30,874 bases of DNA from NCBI GenBank assembly GCA_049589355.1, contig JBAWAP010000248.1, positions 1-30,874 of the forward strand. Reading direction: 5' to 3'. The DNA comes from JBAWAP01 sp049589355 (GTDB lineage Bacteria; Chloroflexota; Anaerolineae; VGOG01). Within the stretch, counting starts at the first letter, position 1. Every line of letters starts with the position of its first letter. Under the pieces are notes generated by a model that was given only the letters and a program-made list of their open reading frames with translations, did not search any database and had not been told where the DNA came from. Of this stretch, positions 14,805 through 22,370 are shown piece by piece. Made by a program: the position numbers and the translations under genes.

Positions 14805-14833
14805 TTGACAAACTGCTTCGAGTGTAGTATCAT
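14805..14833 (+). promoter_or_regulatory. Plus-strand promoter TTGACA-N17-TATCAT
   Basis: A consensus -35 TTGACA (14805-14810) and TATCAT (14828-14833) lie 17 nt apart, pointing toward the structured segment at 14840-14936 and away from abiEi. There is no protein-coding frame downstream on that strand. Confidence 0.5.
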
Positions 14834-14839
14834 ATAAGC

Positions 14840-14936
14840 AAGATCGGGTGGCCAGGTCGCCCCTATCCTTAACCGGACGGATGACTGCCTGGCATCAAGG
14901 CCCACCACGAAAGGGCTTCCCCGATCGTTTTTGTTT
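14840..14936 (+). ncRNA. Candidate small structured RNA, antisense to the end of the RNase-H-like gene
   Basis: The segment after the plus-strand promoter can close on itself: GATCGGG (14842-14848) with CCCGATC (14920-14926), enclosing GCCAGG/CCTGGC (14851-14856 / 14888-14893), ATCC/GGAT (14865-14868 / 14879-14882) and AAGGCCC/GGGCTT (14897-14903 / 14913-14918, one bulge). A run of five T's follows the closing stem. It fits no RNA family I recognise and is not a tRNA. It overlaps the last 40 nt of the minus-strand gene at 14895. On the opposite strand the same structure could serve as that gene's 3' UTR hairpin. Confidence 0.35.
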
Positions 14937-15389
14937 CTTGCCCACTACGGATACCAGGAGTTCCTCTACTTTCAACGTCCGATCGGCCGTGGCAACGCCA
15001 CGGTACGCGGCCAAGGCTTTCTTGTGAGCAGTAGACTTCTTGCCGATACAACGAAAGGTGATGTTGGCCGCAGGATAAGTGGGATGGCGTTGCCAGATCA
15101 AATTAAGGAGCGCCAACTTGACGTCCTGCTCATTTCCCTCATACTCCATATCAATGACTATGAGGTCTACCCTGTCCAAGTGGTCCTTGAGCAATTGGTA
15201 TAACGCTGCCGCGAAGAGCGAGATGTAGAGATTCTTTCCTCGCTTCCCAGTGACCCGCAGCAGATTGATGGCCTCTCGCTTGACTCTGGCTGGGATCAGC
15301 ACAACGTAGCTGATATCATTTGAAAAAGCCAAAGCGGTGTTCTTGTCCGTTTGCTCGATCTTGCCGCTCTGGTCAACCTCAATGCGCAA
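14895..15389 (-). CDS. Unrecognised protein, possibly RNase-H-fold (DUF3800-like)
   Basis: This 164-residue protein starts with TTG; GGAGG lies 6 nt upstream and no better codon is near. I do not recognise the family with confidence. The N-terminus 'MRIEVDQSGKIE' resembles the first strand and D-x-S-G of DUF3800 proteins. An internal 'DLIVIDMEYEGNEQDVKLAL' could be the second acidic strand, and 'KKSTAHKKALAAYRGVATAD' the third catalytic region of an RNase-H-like fold. DUF3800 proteins are frequent in phage-defence regions, consistent with the abiE pair downstream. It has a promoter of its own (extended -10 at 15437). The basic C-terminus (KKQKRSGKPFRGG) could bind nucleic acid. Confidence 0.65.
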   Translation of the reverse strand: MRIEVDQSGKIEQTDKNTALAFSNDISYVVLIPARVKREAINLLRVTGKRGKNLYISLFAAALYQLLKDHLDRVDLIVIDMEYEGNEQDVKLALLNLIWQRHPTYPAANITFRCIGKKSTAHKKALAAYRGVATADRTLKVEELLVSVVGKKQKRSGKPFRGGP

Positions 15390-15436
15390 CTGATTCCTCC
15401 AGTGGTTTCTTTGTTGCAGCCTCTAGTTGAGCAGAT

Positions 15437-15442
15437 AGTATA
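15437..15442 (-). promoter_or_regulatory. Extended -10 promoter for the RNase-H-like gene
   Basis: TGGTATACT on the minus strand gives a TATACT box (15442-15437) with the TGn extension. No good -35 is seen at 17 nt, and the copy A junction lacks the strong promoter present in copies B and C. The start codon is about 48 nt downstream. Confidence 0.45.
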
Positions 15443-15464
15443 CCAGATTTCAGCTTGCTACAAC

Positions 15465-15586
15465 TCAAGAAGCCACCTGTGCTGGCTGCGCAGGTGGCTT
15501 CTTGGGTAGTGCGAAATACGCTATTCGGCGCTGGCCACGGTGAACTTGCCTCCGTCGCTGCGGCCGAAGACTTCGGGGAAGTACAT
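15465..15586. repeat. Junction repeat copy A (A2M tail + hairpin)
   Basis: The hairpin core (15467-15505) is identical over 39 nt to copy C. Following it, 15521-15586, the 3' end of the alpha-2-macroglobulin gene, matches 13150-13215 in copy B at about 61 of 66 positions. The promoter half seen in B and C is absent here. Confidence 0.85.
15467..15503. terminator. Perfect 13-bp hairpin after the alpha-2-macroglobulin gene (copy A)
   Basis: AAGAAGCCACCTG (15467-15479) and CAGGTGGCTTCTT (15491-15503) with an 11-nt loop, 17 nt past the alpha-2-macroglobulin stop codon on the minus strand. Position and symmetry suit a transcription terminator; the T run is short. Confidence 0.65.
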
Positions 15587-18500
15587 TTCGTAGGCGTTGG
15601 CGGGCATGACCAGGAACTGGCCAGGCACGCTGGCCCGCATGAGGTAGGTGTACTCGTAGGTCCCTTGGGGCAGGTAGGTGGCGAAAAGGACGACTTTCTC
15701 GTCCCTCATCTGAGTCTGGCTGAACCACCACCAGCCCCACTCCTCACCAACCCGCTTCAGCTCAGGAGGCTCCCCCACCACGCTGGTGGTCTTGAGGCTG
15801 ACGTCAACCCCCTCGCAGCCGGCCGGCAAGGGGTCCTCCACCACCAGGTAGTGCAGGCTGCTGGGAGCAATAATGGTCAGCTTGACCTTGATCACGTCGC
15901 CTACTTTCGCCCCGTCCACGAAGCGCTCTGGCTGGTCCACGGGCGAGTACTGGCGGGCCACGATGATGCCCCGGCTCAAGGCCTTCACGTCCTCCACTGG
16001 CAAGAAGTAACGCAGGTAGAGAGAGTAGTAGAGCCGGCCCTTGCCCGTAGGCTCCAGCCGCTCGATGAGCAACCGATTGGCCTCGTCCTTCAAGAGCCTG
16101 GCCACATCTACCTGAAGCTTGCGCGTCTCACCAACGTCCGCTTTGGTCACTTTGCCCTCGCCTAACTTCTCCTGGTTGAGGCTGACCCGATAGCTGTAGT
16201 CGGCCTCCAGTTCCCCGGTGGCCACCATCCAATCGGTCAGGGCAATGAGGGACCAGGCCGTCTCCTGGGTGGAGAGCCAGTGGCCTTCCTTGCGAGCCAC
16301 CATCAGCCAGCGCACGACGTTGGGCGCGATGCCGCTATCGGGGGCCAGCCGCGCCAGGGCCGCCAGCACGATGGCCGTGGAGCGGGTGTCAGTGTTCATG
16401 GTCCAGTAGTCCACCGACTCCTCCTCCCAATGGGCGCCGGTGGCGCTGAGGACGGCGGCGCTCGTTAGATCGCTGAGGATGGCGTCCACTCTCTCCCGCT
16501 GCTCAGGAGCCAGCAGGCCCAAGGCCATGGCCAGATACGCCTTGCCGTAGTTGCCCAACATCTCGCGCCGCTCGTAGAGGGCCACGCTGCGGCCCAGATC
16601 GCCCTTTCCGCACTCGGCCAGGACGTAGAGGATGAAGGCCTGGGTGTTGGCCTGATAGGGCTCTTTCAGTTCGGCCGGACGCTTCAGGCTGCCGCCCAGG
16701 AACTTGGCCGCGCGATCCATCACCTCCTGATCTACCACAAAGTCCGCCCGTTTGGCCTCATTCAGGCCCAGGAGGACGTAGGCGGTGAGGAAGGCGTTGC
16801 TGTCGTCGGCCAGCCACCAGCCCCAGCCGCCGTCGTAGTGCTGTTCAGTGTAGATGCGCTGCAAGGCGATGCTCACCTGCTGAGGCAGGCGTGCCGCCAG
16901 TTCCTGATCCTCGATGCCCAACTGCCGCAGGGCACGATAGGTCATCACGTTGGGCAGGAAGCGGCTCACCGTCTGCTCAATGCACTCGTAGGGGTAGTGC
17001 TCCAGGTACTTCAGGCCGTCACGCATCCCCGCCGCCAGCGAGGGGTCTAGTTGGATGGTGAGCTCGCCCTGGGTGGGATCGTGGCGCTCGGGCAGGTATA
17101 CGACCTCCAGGCGCTCCCCTGCCTCGTCCAACTGGCCGGCCGTGGCCACCACCTCGGGCGTGGAGTAGTGATAGACGGGCAAGGTTATCTCCACCGCATC
17201 GGACAGGCCGCCGCCCTGGGCAGCGAAGAGGAGCTTGGTCTGCTCGACGACCCCAACCGTTACCGGCCAACTCACCTCCTGCTTGCCGTGAGCAGGTACC
17301 TGCACTCGTTGAGCGCCGCCTTCGATCTCCAGCCCCTCGGCCGATAGCGACACCTCCACCTCGAGGGCCTGGTCGGTGTTGTTGTGGACGACGGCCGAGA
17401 GCGTTGCCTTATCGCCGATGACGAAGAAGCGGGGAGCGACGGGCCTCACCAGGAGGTCCAGGGTGCTGATTACGTCGCCCTTGGCCTCCCCCACCTCGGT
17501 GGCAGCGGTGATTCCCTTGACACCCAATCGCCAGGTGGTCAGGGTGTCGGGCAGTTGCACCGAGACCTGAGCCCGGCCATCCTCGTTGGTGCGCACCGTT
17601 GGATTCCAGTAGGCGGTGTCGGGGAACTCCCGCCGCACCAGCCCCGCCGCAGCCGCCTCCGGGCCTCCGCCCCCTCCCTTGGCTTTCTGGGCGATGAGCA
17701 AATTCAGGCGGTCCACGGAGAGGGCCAGGCTGGCTGCCGTCTGTATACCCACTCCTCGCTGGCCGTAGAAGTGCTGCACCAGGGTGGGAGCGCTCTCTTC
17801 GGCCAGGGCCAGGACCGACAGATCCACCAGGGCCAACGATAACTCGGCCGTAACCCCCATCCCTCGATAATCAGTCGCTCGGATGTCGTAAGTCACCGTT
17901 TCCCGCGGGCCGTAGTGGTCCTCCTTGTCCGGGGTGATGGTTATCTTTAGCTCCTTCTCCACAGTGGACACCGGCAGAGCAGCGTAGCCCACCTTTAAGG
18001 AAGCCAGGGGGTTGGTTTCGTCTTGACCCTTGACGATGACCACCGAGACGTAGACGTTGGGCGTGTGCTCAGAGAGGATAGGGATTTCTATCAACTCGCT
18101 GTTGCTCTGCAGGGTGAGCAGTTGGTAGCTCATGATGTGCCCTCTCTCGATGGTGAGGAGCGCCTTGACCTCCCCTTGATAGGGCGAGGGGATGAGGATC
18201 TTGGCCACCTCGCCGGGCGTGTAGGACTTCTTGTCGGGGATCAGCTCGATGCGGTCGTGGTTCTCCCGCCGCCAGCTAATGTATTCGCCGCTGCTGACCC
18301 AGAGGTAGGTTGCGCTCCTGATCTCGTTCCCCCGCTCGTCGTGGCCCACGGCCAGCACCTTGTAGGTCCCGCCTTTCTCAGGGATGAAGGCAGCTACTGC
18401 CTTCCCCTCGGCGTCGGTGGTCACGGTAGTTGTCAGGACCGGGGTGTCCTCAACCTTGCTCGTCCAATAGAAGCTCCCGTCCTCGGCCTTCTCCTGGACG

Positions 18501-21457
18501 CTGTACCACTTGTGCTCGAAGAAGGTCACCGTCAGGGGCACGTTGGGCACGGGCTGGCTCTCCCAATCCACGGTGATGACGTCCACCTGTTGCTCCTCGC
18601 CCACCGTGCCTACCCAGGCCCTGGGGGTCAGGCCAATGTAGAAGAGGCCCTTGTGCACGATAGCCTCCGTGCGGGAGCTGACCTGCTGGTCGTTGATGTC
18701 GGTCACCGAGGCCTCGATGGTGAAAACCTGGCTCAGCTTCTTCATGGCGATGTCGGCCGGCACCTTGAAGGTGAAGCGGCCCTCTCCGTCGGTCTCTCCC
18801 GTGCCCTCGGCGATCAGCTCGCCGAAGGCACCGTAGTATTGACCCCGCTCCTCCCATTCGTAATCAACGAAATCGTAATAGCCCTTGCCCTGCCACGGGA
18901 AGAAGTAGTCCTGGCTGAGGACGCTCCAGTGCACCTGGGCCTCCGCCACCGGGCCGCCGAAGTAATAGGTGGCGACCGCGCTCACGGCGATCTCGTCCCC
19001 CTGAACGTAAGCGTCTCGGTCGGCCCCAACGGCCACCTCGAACTCCGGCTTGCGGTACTCAGCCACCCGGAAACCAACTCCAAAGCCCTGGTCGCCCAGT
19101 TGAGCATTGATAAAGTAATAGCCCAGGATCGCTTCCTCGTCCAGGGCAAACTCGCCGTGGAGGGTGCCCATATCGCTGATAGGCAAATCCTCTCTGTAGA
19201 CCTCTTTGCCCTGATCGTCCATGACGGTCACCGTCAGGCTCTTCACGCCCTCGGGCAGGCCATAACGGGCGTCGTCGTCGGTGCGCAGAATGCCCTTGAA
19301 GCGGACCATCTGGCCCGGTCGGTAGATAGGCCGGTCGGTGTAGAAGTAGCCAGAGTAGGGCTGGCTGAAGAACTGGGCCGGGATATTGAACTCCCAGGGA
19401 CTGATGCCCTGATTCCAGCGGTTAATGGCTGCGGCGAAATTATCACCCTCGCCAGCGAAGACGAAGAAGGGATTCCACATGTCCTGGCGCGGGAACTCGG
19501 CCCGGAAGACGCCGTCCTTATCCGTCTGCCCTTCAGCGAGGGTGACAGATTCGTTTTGCAGGCTCACCGGCAGGCCAGGGACAACCTGCCCACTGGCCAG
19601 GTCCGTGGCCCAGACCAGGGCTTCCGTCTCCCCCTGTTTGAGGGTCAGGTTGAGGCGGGAGACGACCATGATCTGACGCGAGGGCTGCCAGTACTCCTGC
19701 TCTTTCATCTCAGGAGCGGTGACCTCAAGATAATAGAGGCCCGGGACGATGGTCCCTCCCTCTTCACTGGTCACCTTCGTGCTCAGAACGCCAGCCTGAT
19801 TGAGGGGGGCGTCAACCTCCTCCGACCACTGGCGCACCAGGGCCTCCGGGTGGGGGCTGAACTTATCCCAATAGTCCCAGGACTCGTTACCGTTGAGGCG
19901 GATGAAGTCCTCCCTATCCAGGCGGTAGAGGCCGAAGTCCAGGCGGGAGACGTTTCGATAGGTAGCGTAGGCCACGGTCTCGGTGTAGGCATTGTAGGTG
20001 CCCACGTTGCCAGGGGTATTGAGGTAGGCCATGGGATCCAAGTTGCGGGTGGTGAAGCGCACCACTTGGTCCTGGCCCAAAGTGTTCCCGTAGGGGGCGG
20101 CTATCTCCGCCCCGAAAGTGAAGGTGTAGCTGGTGGAGGGCTGGATGTCGAAGGAGATGAAGAAACGGTTGTCGTAGTCGCTCCAGTAGGTGTAGACCTC
20201 GGTCGGCTCGGGGATGACGGTCGTGTTGGGCATGATGGTGGTCGGGTCCATGGGGCTGGCGAAGTAGAGCTCCATCCCGCCGTAGGGGTCCGCTTTCAGA
20301 TTGCCGTCGGCTGGAATGGTCTCAACGATCCGAGGATAAGGGACAGTGGTGAAGCGCCAGGAGTAGGGCTCAGCTATGAGTCCCTCCCCTCTCGCCGCCT
20401 TGGCTCCTGCTTCCAGGGTGGCCACGTAGCTGGTCTCCAGCGCCAGAGGCGCGGAGGGTGCGAAGGCCATGGTCTTTTCTTCCCAGCGGAAATCGCCCTG
20501 GATAACTGTCCCGGTCTCTGTTGCTAAGAAGAACCTCTCCTCGACCGAGGCGTGATCCATGAGCTGGTTGAAGGTCATGCTGATGGCTTGAGTTGCTGCC
20601 ACCTGAACATCGCCATCCGCCGGCACTGTCCAGACCACGGCTGGCATGGCCGTGGTGAAGTACCAGGTGTAGTCCTCGGCCAGGACTCCGCCGGTGGTAT
20701 CCTCCAGTCCGGCCGCTACTCGCGCCGTGTAAGTTGTGGCTGGATCGAAGCCCTCCTCAGGGCGGAAAGTATAGATAGAGGTGTTGAGCCACTGGCCCTC
20801 GCCCGTCACTGGAGGGGCAAAGGCTTCGCCCTGAGGCTCAGCCCGAAGGGTCAGGGGCTGGGGCAGGCCTGCCTGCTCGGAGATGGCCGAGAGGGGCACC
20901 ACGGGGCGGTTGAACATCACCGTTACCAATGCATCGGTGGCTACCTCGGTGGTGTCTGGGGCGGGCTGAACCTCGGTCACCTCCAGGTGGCCCACCGCGC
21001 TGAAGTGAAAGCTGAAGGGCTCCTTCAGGGCCAGGCCCTCGGCGCTCTTGGCCTCCTCGGCCACGGTCACCTTGTAGCTCTCCCCCCGCACGAAGGGCAC
21101 TGTCGGGGCGAAAGCCAGGGTGGTATCGTTGGGCCAGTTGAAGCTCCCCGCCACGGCTGGCTGGACCTCAAAAGCTCTCTCAGTCGAGAGCCGGTCCATT
21201 GGCTGGTCGAAAGCGATGACCACTGGCGCAGTCAGGCCCTGCTCCTCACCGGGGGCTGGCATTCGGCGGAGCACCTGCGGGGGCACAGGGGGTAGGGGAA
21301 TAGGGGTAGGCGCTGGGGTAGACGTGGGCGCGGGAGTGTGAGTAGGCGCAGGTGTAGCAGTCGGTATAGGTGTTGGCTTAGCGCAGGCACTCATGAGCCC
21401 GCCAATCACCATGGCGCAGAGAATCAAGATAGTCATAGGGGTGTAATATTTTTTCAT
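15521..21457 (-). CDS. Alpha-2-macroglobulin-like lipoprotein with thioester
   Basis: The 1978-residue exported protein begins with a lipoprotein signal ending 'LMSAC' (C25 lipidated), followed by a Thr-Pro spacer (about 27-55) that lifts it off the membrane. Residues about 70-480 hold four Big_5/SbsA-like Ig repeats ('FDQPMD', 'FNRPV', 'FNQLMD', 'FASPMD'). The macroglobulin core starts near 700 with 'YTDRPIYRPGQMVRFKG'. The A2M domain has 'TAYWNPTVRTNEDGRAQV', and the thioester motif is C1492-I-E-Q1495 in 'YPYECIEQTVSR', followed by the alpha-toroid domain. By family knowledge such proteins trap attacking proteases at the cell surface. The usual pbpC partner is not in the window. GGAGG lies 7 nt before the ATG; promoter at 21568-21596. 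Confidence 0.95.
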   Translation of the reverse strand: MKKYYTPMTILILCAMVIGGLMSACAKPTPIPTATPAPTHTPAPTSTPAPTPIPLPPVPPQVLRRMPAPGEEQGLTAPVVIAFDQPMDRLSTERAFEVQPAVAGSFNWPNDTTLAFAPTVPFVRGESYKVTVAEEAKSAEGLALKEPFSFHFSAVGHLEVTEVQPAPDTTEVATDALVTVMFNRPVVPLSAISEQAGLPQPLTLRAEPQGEAFAPPVTGEGQWLNTSIYTFRPEEGFDPATTYTARVAAGLEDTTGGVLAEDYTWYFTTAMPAVVWTVPADGDVQVAATQAISMTFNQLMDHASVEERFFLATETGTVIQGDFRWEEKTMAFAPSAPLALETSYVATLEAGAKAARGEGLIAEPYSWRFTTVPYPRIVETIPADGNLKADPYGGMELYFASPMDPTTIMPNTTVIPEPTEVYTYWSDYDNRFFISFDIQPSTSYTFTFGAEIAAPYGNTLGQDQVVRFTTRNLDPMAYLNTPGNVGTYNAYTETVAYATYRNVSRLDFGLYRLDREDFIRLNGNESWDYWDKFSPHPEALVRQWSEEVDAPLNQAGVLSTKVTSEEGGTIVPGLYYLEVTAPEMKEQEYWQPSRQIMVVSRLNLTLKQGETEALVWATDLASGQVVPGLPVSLQNESVTLAEGQTDKDGVFRAEFPRQDMWNPFFVFAGEGDNFAAAINRWNQGISPWEFNIPAQFFSQPYSGYFYTDRPIYRPGQMVRFKGILRTDDDARYGLPEGVKSLTVTVMDDQGKEVYREDLPISDMGTLHGEFALDEEAILGYYFINAQLGDQGFGVGFRVAEYRKPEFEVAVGADRDAYVQGDEIAVSAVATYYFGGPVAEAQVHWSVLSQDYFFPWQGKGYYDFVDYEWEERGQYYGAFGELIAEGTGETDGEGRFTFKVPADIAMKKLSQVFTIEASVTDINDQQVSSRTEAIVHKGLFYIGLTPRAWVGTVGEEQQVDVITVDWESQPVPNVPLTVTFFEHKWYSVQEKAEDGSFYWTSKVEDTPVLTTTVTTDAEGKAVAAFIPEKGGTYKVLAVGHDERGNEIRSATYLWVSSGEYISWRRENHDRIELIPDKKSYTPGEVAKILIPSPYQGEVKALLTIERGHIMSYQLLTLQSNSELIEIPILSEHTPNVYVSVVIVKGQDETNPLASLKVGYAALPVSTVEKELKITITPDKEDHYGPRETVTYDIRATDYRGMGVTAELSLALVDLSVLALAEESAPTLVQHFYGQRGVGIQTAASLALSVDRLNLLIAQKAKGGGGGPEAAAAGLVRREFPDTAYWNPTVRTNEDGRAQVSVQLPDTLTTWRLGVKGITAATEVGEAKGDVISTLDLLVRPVAPRFFVIGDKATLSAVVHNNTDQALEVEVSLSAEGLEIEGGAQRVQVPAHGKQEVSWPVTVGVVEQTKLLFAAQGGGLSDAVEITLPVYHYSTPEVVATAGQLDEAGERLEVVYLPERHDPTQGELTIQLDPSLAAGMRDGLKYLEHYPYECIEQTVSRFLPNVMTYRALRQLGIEDQELAARLPQQVSIALQRIYTEQHYDGGWGWWLADDSNAFLTAYVLLGLNEAKRADFVVDQEVMDRAAKFLGGSLKRPAELKEPYQANTQAFILYVLAECGKGDLGRSVALYERREMLGNYGKAYLAMALGLLAPEQRERVDAILSDLTSAAVLSATGAHWEEESVDYWTMNTDTRSTAIVLAALARLAPDSGIAPNVVRWLMVARKEGHWLSTQETAWSLIALTDWMVATGELEADYSYRVSLNQEKLGEGKVTKADVGETRKLQVDVARLLKDEANRLLIERLEPTGKGRLYYSLYLRYFLPVEDVKALSRGIIVARQYSPVDQPERFVDGAKVGDVIKVKLTIIAPSSLHYLVVEDPLPAGCEGVDVSLKTTSVVGEPPELKRVGEEWGWWWFSQTQMRDEKVVLFATYLPQGTYEYTYLMRASVPGQFLVMPANAYEMYFPEVFGRSDGGKFTVASAE

Positions 21458-21474
21458 AGTGGCACCTCCTCGAT

Positions 21475-21510
21475 TGGTCTGGTGGTCTGATGGTCTCTGG
21501 TCTGATGGTC
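21475..21510. repeat. Stutter repeat, 8-nt word TGGTCTGA
   Basis: Five successive units close to TGGTCTGA/TGGTCTGG lie in the 5' UTR of the alpha-2-macroglobulin gene. It belongs by style, not by sequence, to the other 7-8-nt word repeats of the window; no inverted partner is evident here. Confidence 0.7.
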
Positions 21511-21522
21511 AAAAGATAAGAC

Positions 21523-21559
21523 GCTTTAACGCCTCACTTGGTTCCTGAGGCGTTAAAGC
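21523..21559. promoter_or_regulatory. Perfect 14-bp hairpin at the 5' end of the A2M transcript
   Basis: GCTTTAACGCCTCA (21523-21536) pairs perfectly with TGAGGCGTTAAAGC (21546-21559). Because the promoter starts transcription near 21561, the hairpin would form at the very 5' end of the mRNA, as in 5' stabilising stems. It could alternatively terminate the upstream phosphoesterase message. Confidence 0.55.
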
Positions 21560-21567
21560 ACAAATGA

Positions 21568-21596
21568 ATTATACTCTACTTCGCGTTTACTGGCAA
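21568..21596 (-). promoter_or_regulatory. Promoter of the alpha-2-macroglobulin gene
   Basis: TTGCCA (21596-21591), a 17-nt spacer and TATAAT (21573-21568) on the minus strand; expected start near 21561, about 100 nt before the ATG. Confidence 0.75.
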
Positions 21597-21633
21597 CTGG
21601 CAAATCTCTAATAGCCAATATCTATGCGCCCCG

Positions 21634-22122
21634 CTACTCAACTTCCTGCAAAGTGGCCTCACCTGTGTCGGTATCGTACAAAAAGTAGGTGGAGCGGCCG
21701 AAGCGACCCATGACCTCGCCGGGGTTGATGAGCAGCGTATCACCCACCCTCTCCTCCGCGACGCGGTGAGTGTGGCCGCAGCAGACCAGATCGTAGCGGT
21801 CACTGGCGGCCAGGCCAGCGGCGATAGCGGGGTAGTGAGTGGCGGCGATTCTCCTACCGCCCAGCTCCAGCTCGGCGAACTCCCCATGCAGGGTCACGTT
21901 CCTGGCTTGGGTTGCCACCCGGGAGAGGAAGAGCTTGTCCCCGTCGTTGTTGCCGAAGACGACGTGGACAGGGCCGGGGAAGCTGTCAGCGATCTGCTTC
22001 AAAGTGAAAGGGGCACAGAAGTCGCCGCAGAAGATCAACTCCTCGGCCTCTCCCAACTCTTTCAAGGCCTCCTCAAGTTTCCAGATGTTGTCGTGAATGT
22101 CCGAGAGAACAGCGATGATCAT
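21634..22122 (-). CDS. YfcE/MJ0936-family metallophosphoesterase
   Basis: This 162-residue calcineurin-like phosphoesterase has the full metal-binding set: 'SDIHDN' (D-x-H), 'CGD', 'GNND', a histidine in 'ATHYP', 'CGHTHR' and 'NPGE'. The length is typical of the single-domain YfcE type, which hydrolyses phosphodiesters such as bis-pNPP in vitro and whose cellular substrate is usually unknown. It is cytoplasmic, with GAGGAG upstream of the ATG. It precedes the alpha-2-macroglobulin gene on the same strand, but that gene has its own promoter, so the two are not clearly linked in function. Confidence 0.9.
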   Translation of the reverse strand: MIIAVLSDIHDNIWKLEEALKELGEAEELIFCGDFCAPFTLKQIADSFPGPVHVVFGNNDGDKLFLSRVATQARNVTLHGEFAELELGGRRIAATHYPAIAAGLAASDRYDLVCCGHTHRVAEERVGDTLLINPGEVMGRFGRSTYFLYDTDTGEATLQEVE

Positions 22123-22178
22123 CTATCAGCACTCCTCTCCAAAGTGAAATGTAGACACGCCAAACATAAAGACGTGTT

Positions 22179-22236
22179 GCGTATTGCGTATTTCGTATTG
22201 CGTACTGCGTGAACGGAATACGGAATACGCAATACG
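22179..22236. repeat. Stutter inverted repeat, 7-nt word GCGTATT
   Basis: The left arm is four units of GCGTATT and variants (TCGTATT, GCGTACT). After a 4-nt turn the right arm carries GGAATAC, GGAATAC and GCAATAC, the inverted word. The whole can fold as a hairpin between the divergently transcribed phosphoesterase and Thr-Pro protein genes. The rest of 22123-22313 shows nothing coding. Confidence 0.8.
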
Positions 22237-22313
22237 ATCTGACATGCAGTAGCGAGCGGCAATTACTTTCTGCCCTGCCACGAGGTTCAATGCTAGCCTG
22301 ATGAATCTGTCTT

Positions 22314-22342
22314 TTGCCAGGTAGCCTAAAATCTGCTATACT
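22314..22342 (+). promoter_or_regulatory. Promoter of the exported Thr-Pro protein
   Basis: TTGCCA (22314-22319), a 17-nt spacer and TATACT (22337-22342) on the plus strand. Transcription would start near 22349, which fixes the start codon at 22371 and excludes the earlier in-frame codon at 22314. Confidence 0.75.
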
Positions 22343-22370
22343 AAGCCCATCACGGAGGGGGAGGGGGAAA

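Noticed and set aside
14842..14926. Seven-base closing stem considered as a tRNA acceptor stem
   Set aside because: There is no T-loop consensus, anticodon arm or CCA-like end; only the closing stem resembles a tRNA.
9023..15503. Hairpins considered as integron attC sites
   Set aside because: They lack the R'/L' core pattern (GTTRRRY/RYYYAAC), they are terminator-like, and no integron integrase is present; only the cassette logic is similar.
18023..20527. 834-codon plus-strand open frame
   Set aside because: It is the exact antisense of the alpha-2-macroglobulin gene in a high-GC region, has no ribosome site or family features, and the minus-strand protein is unmistakable.
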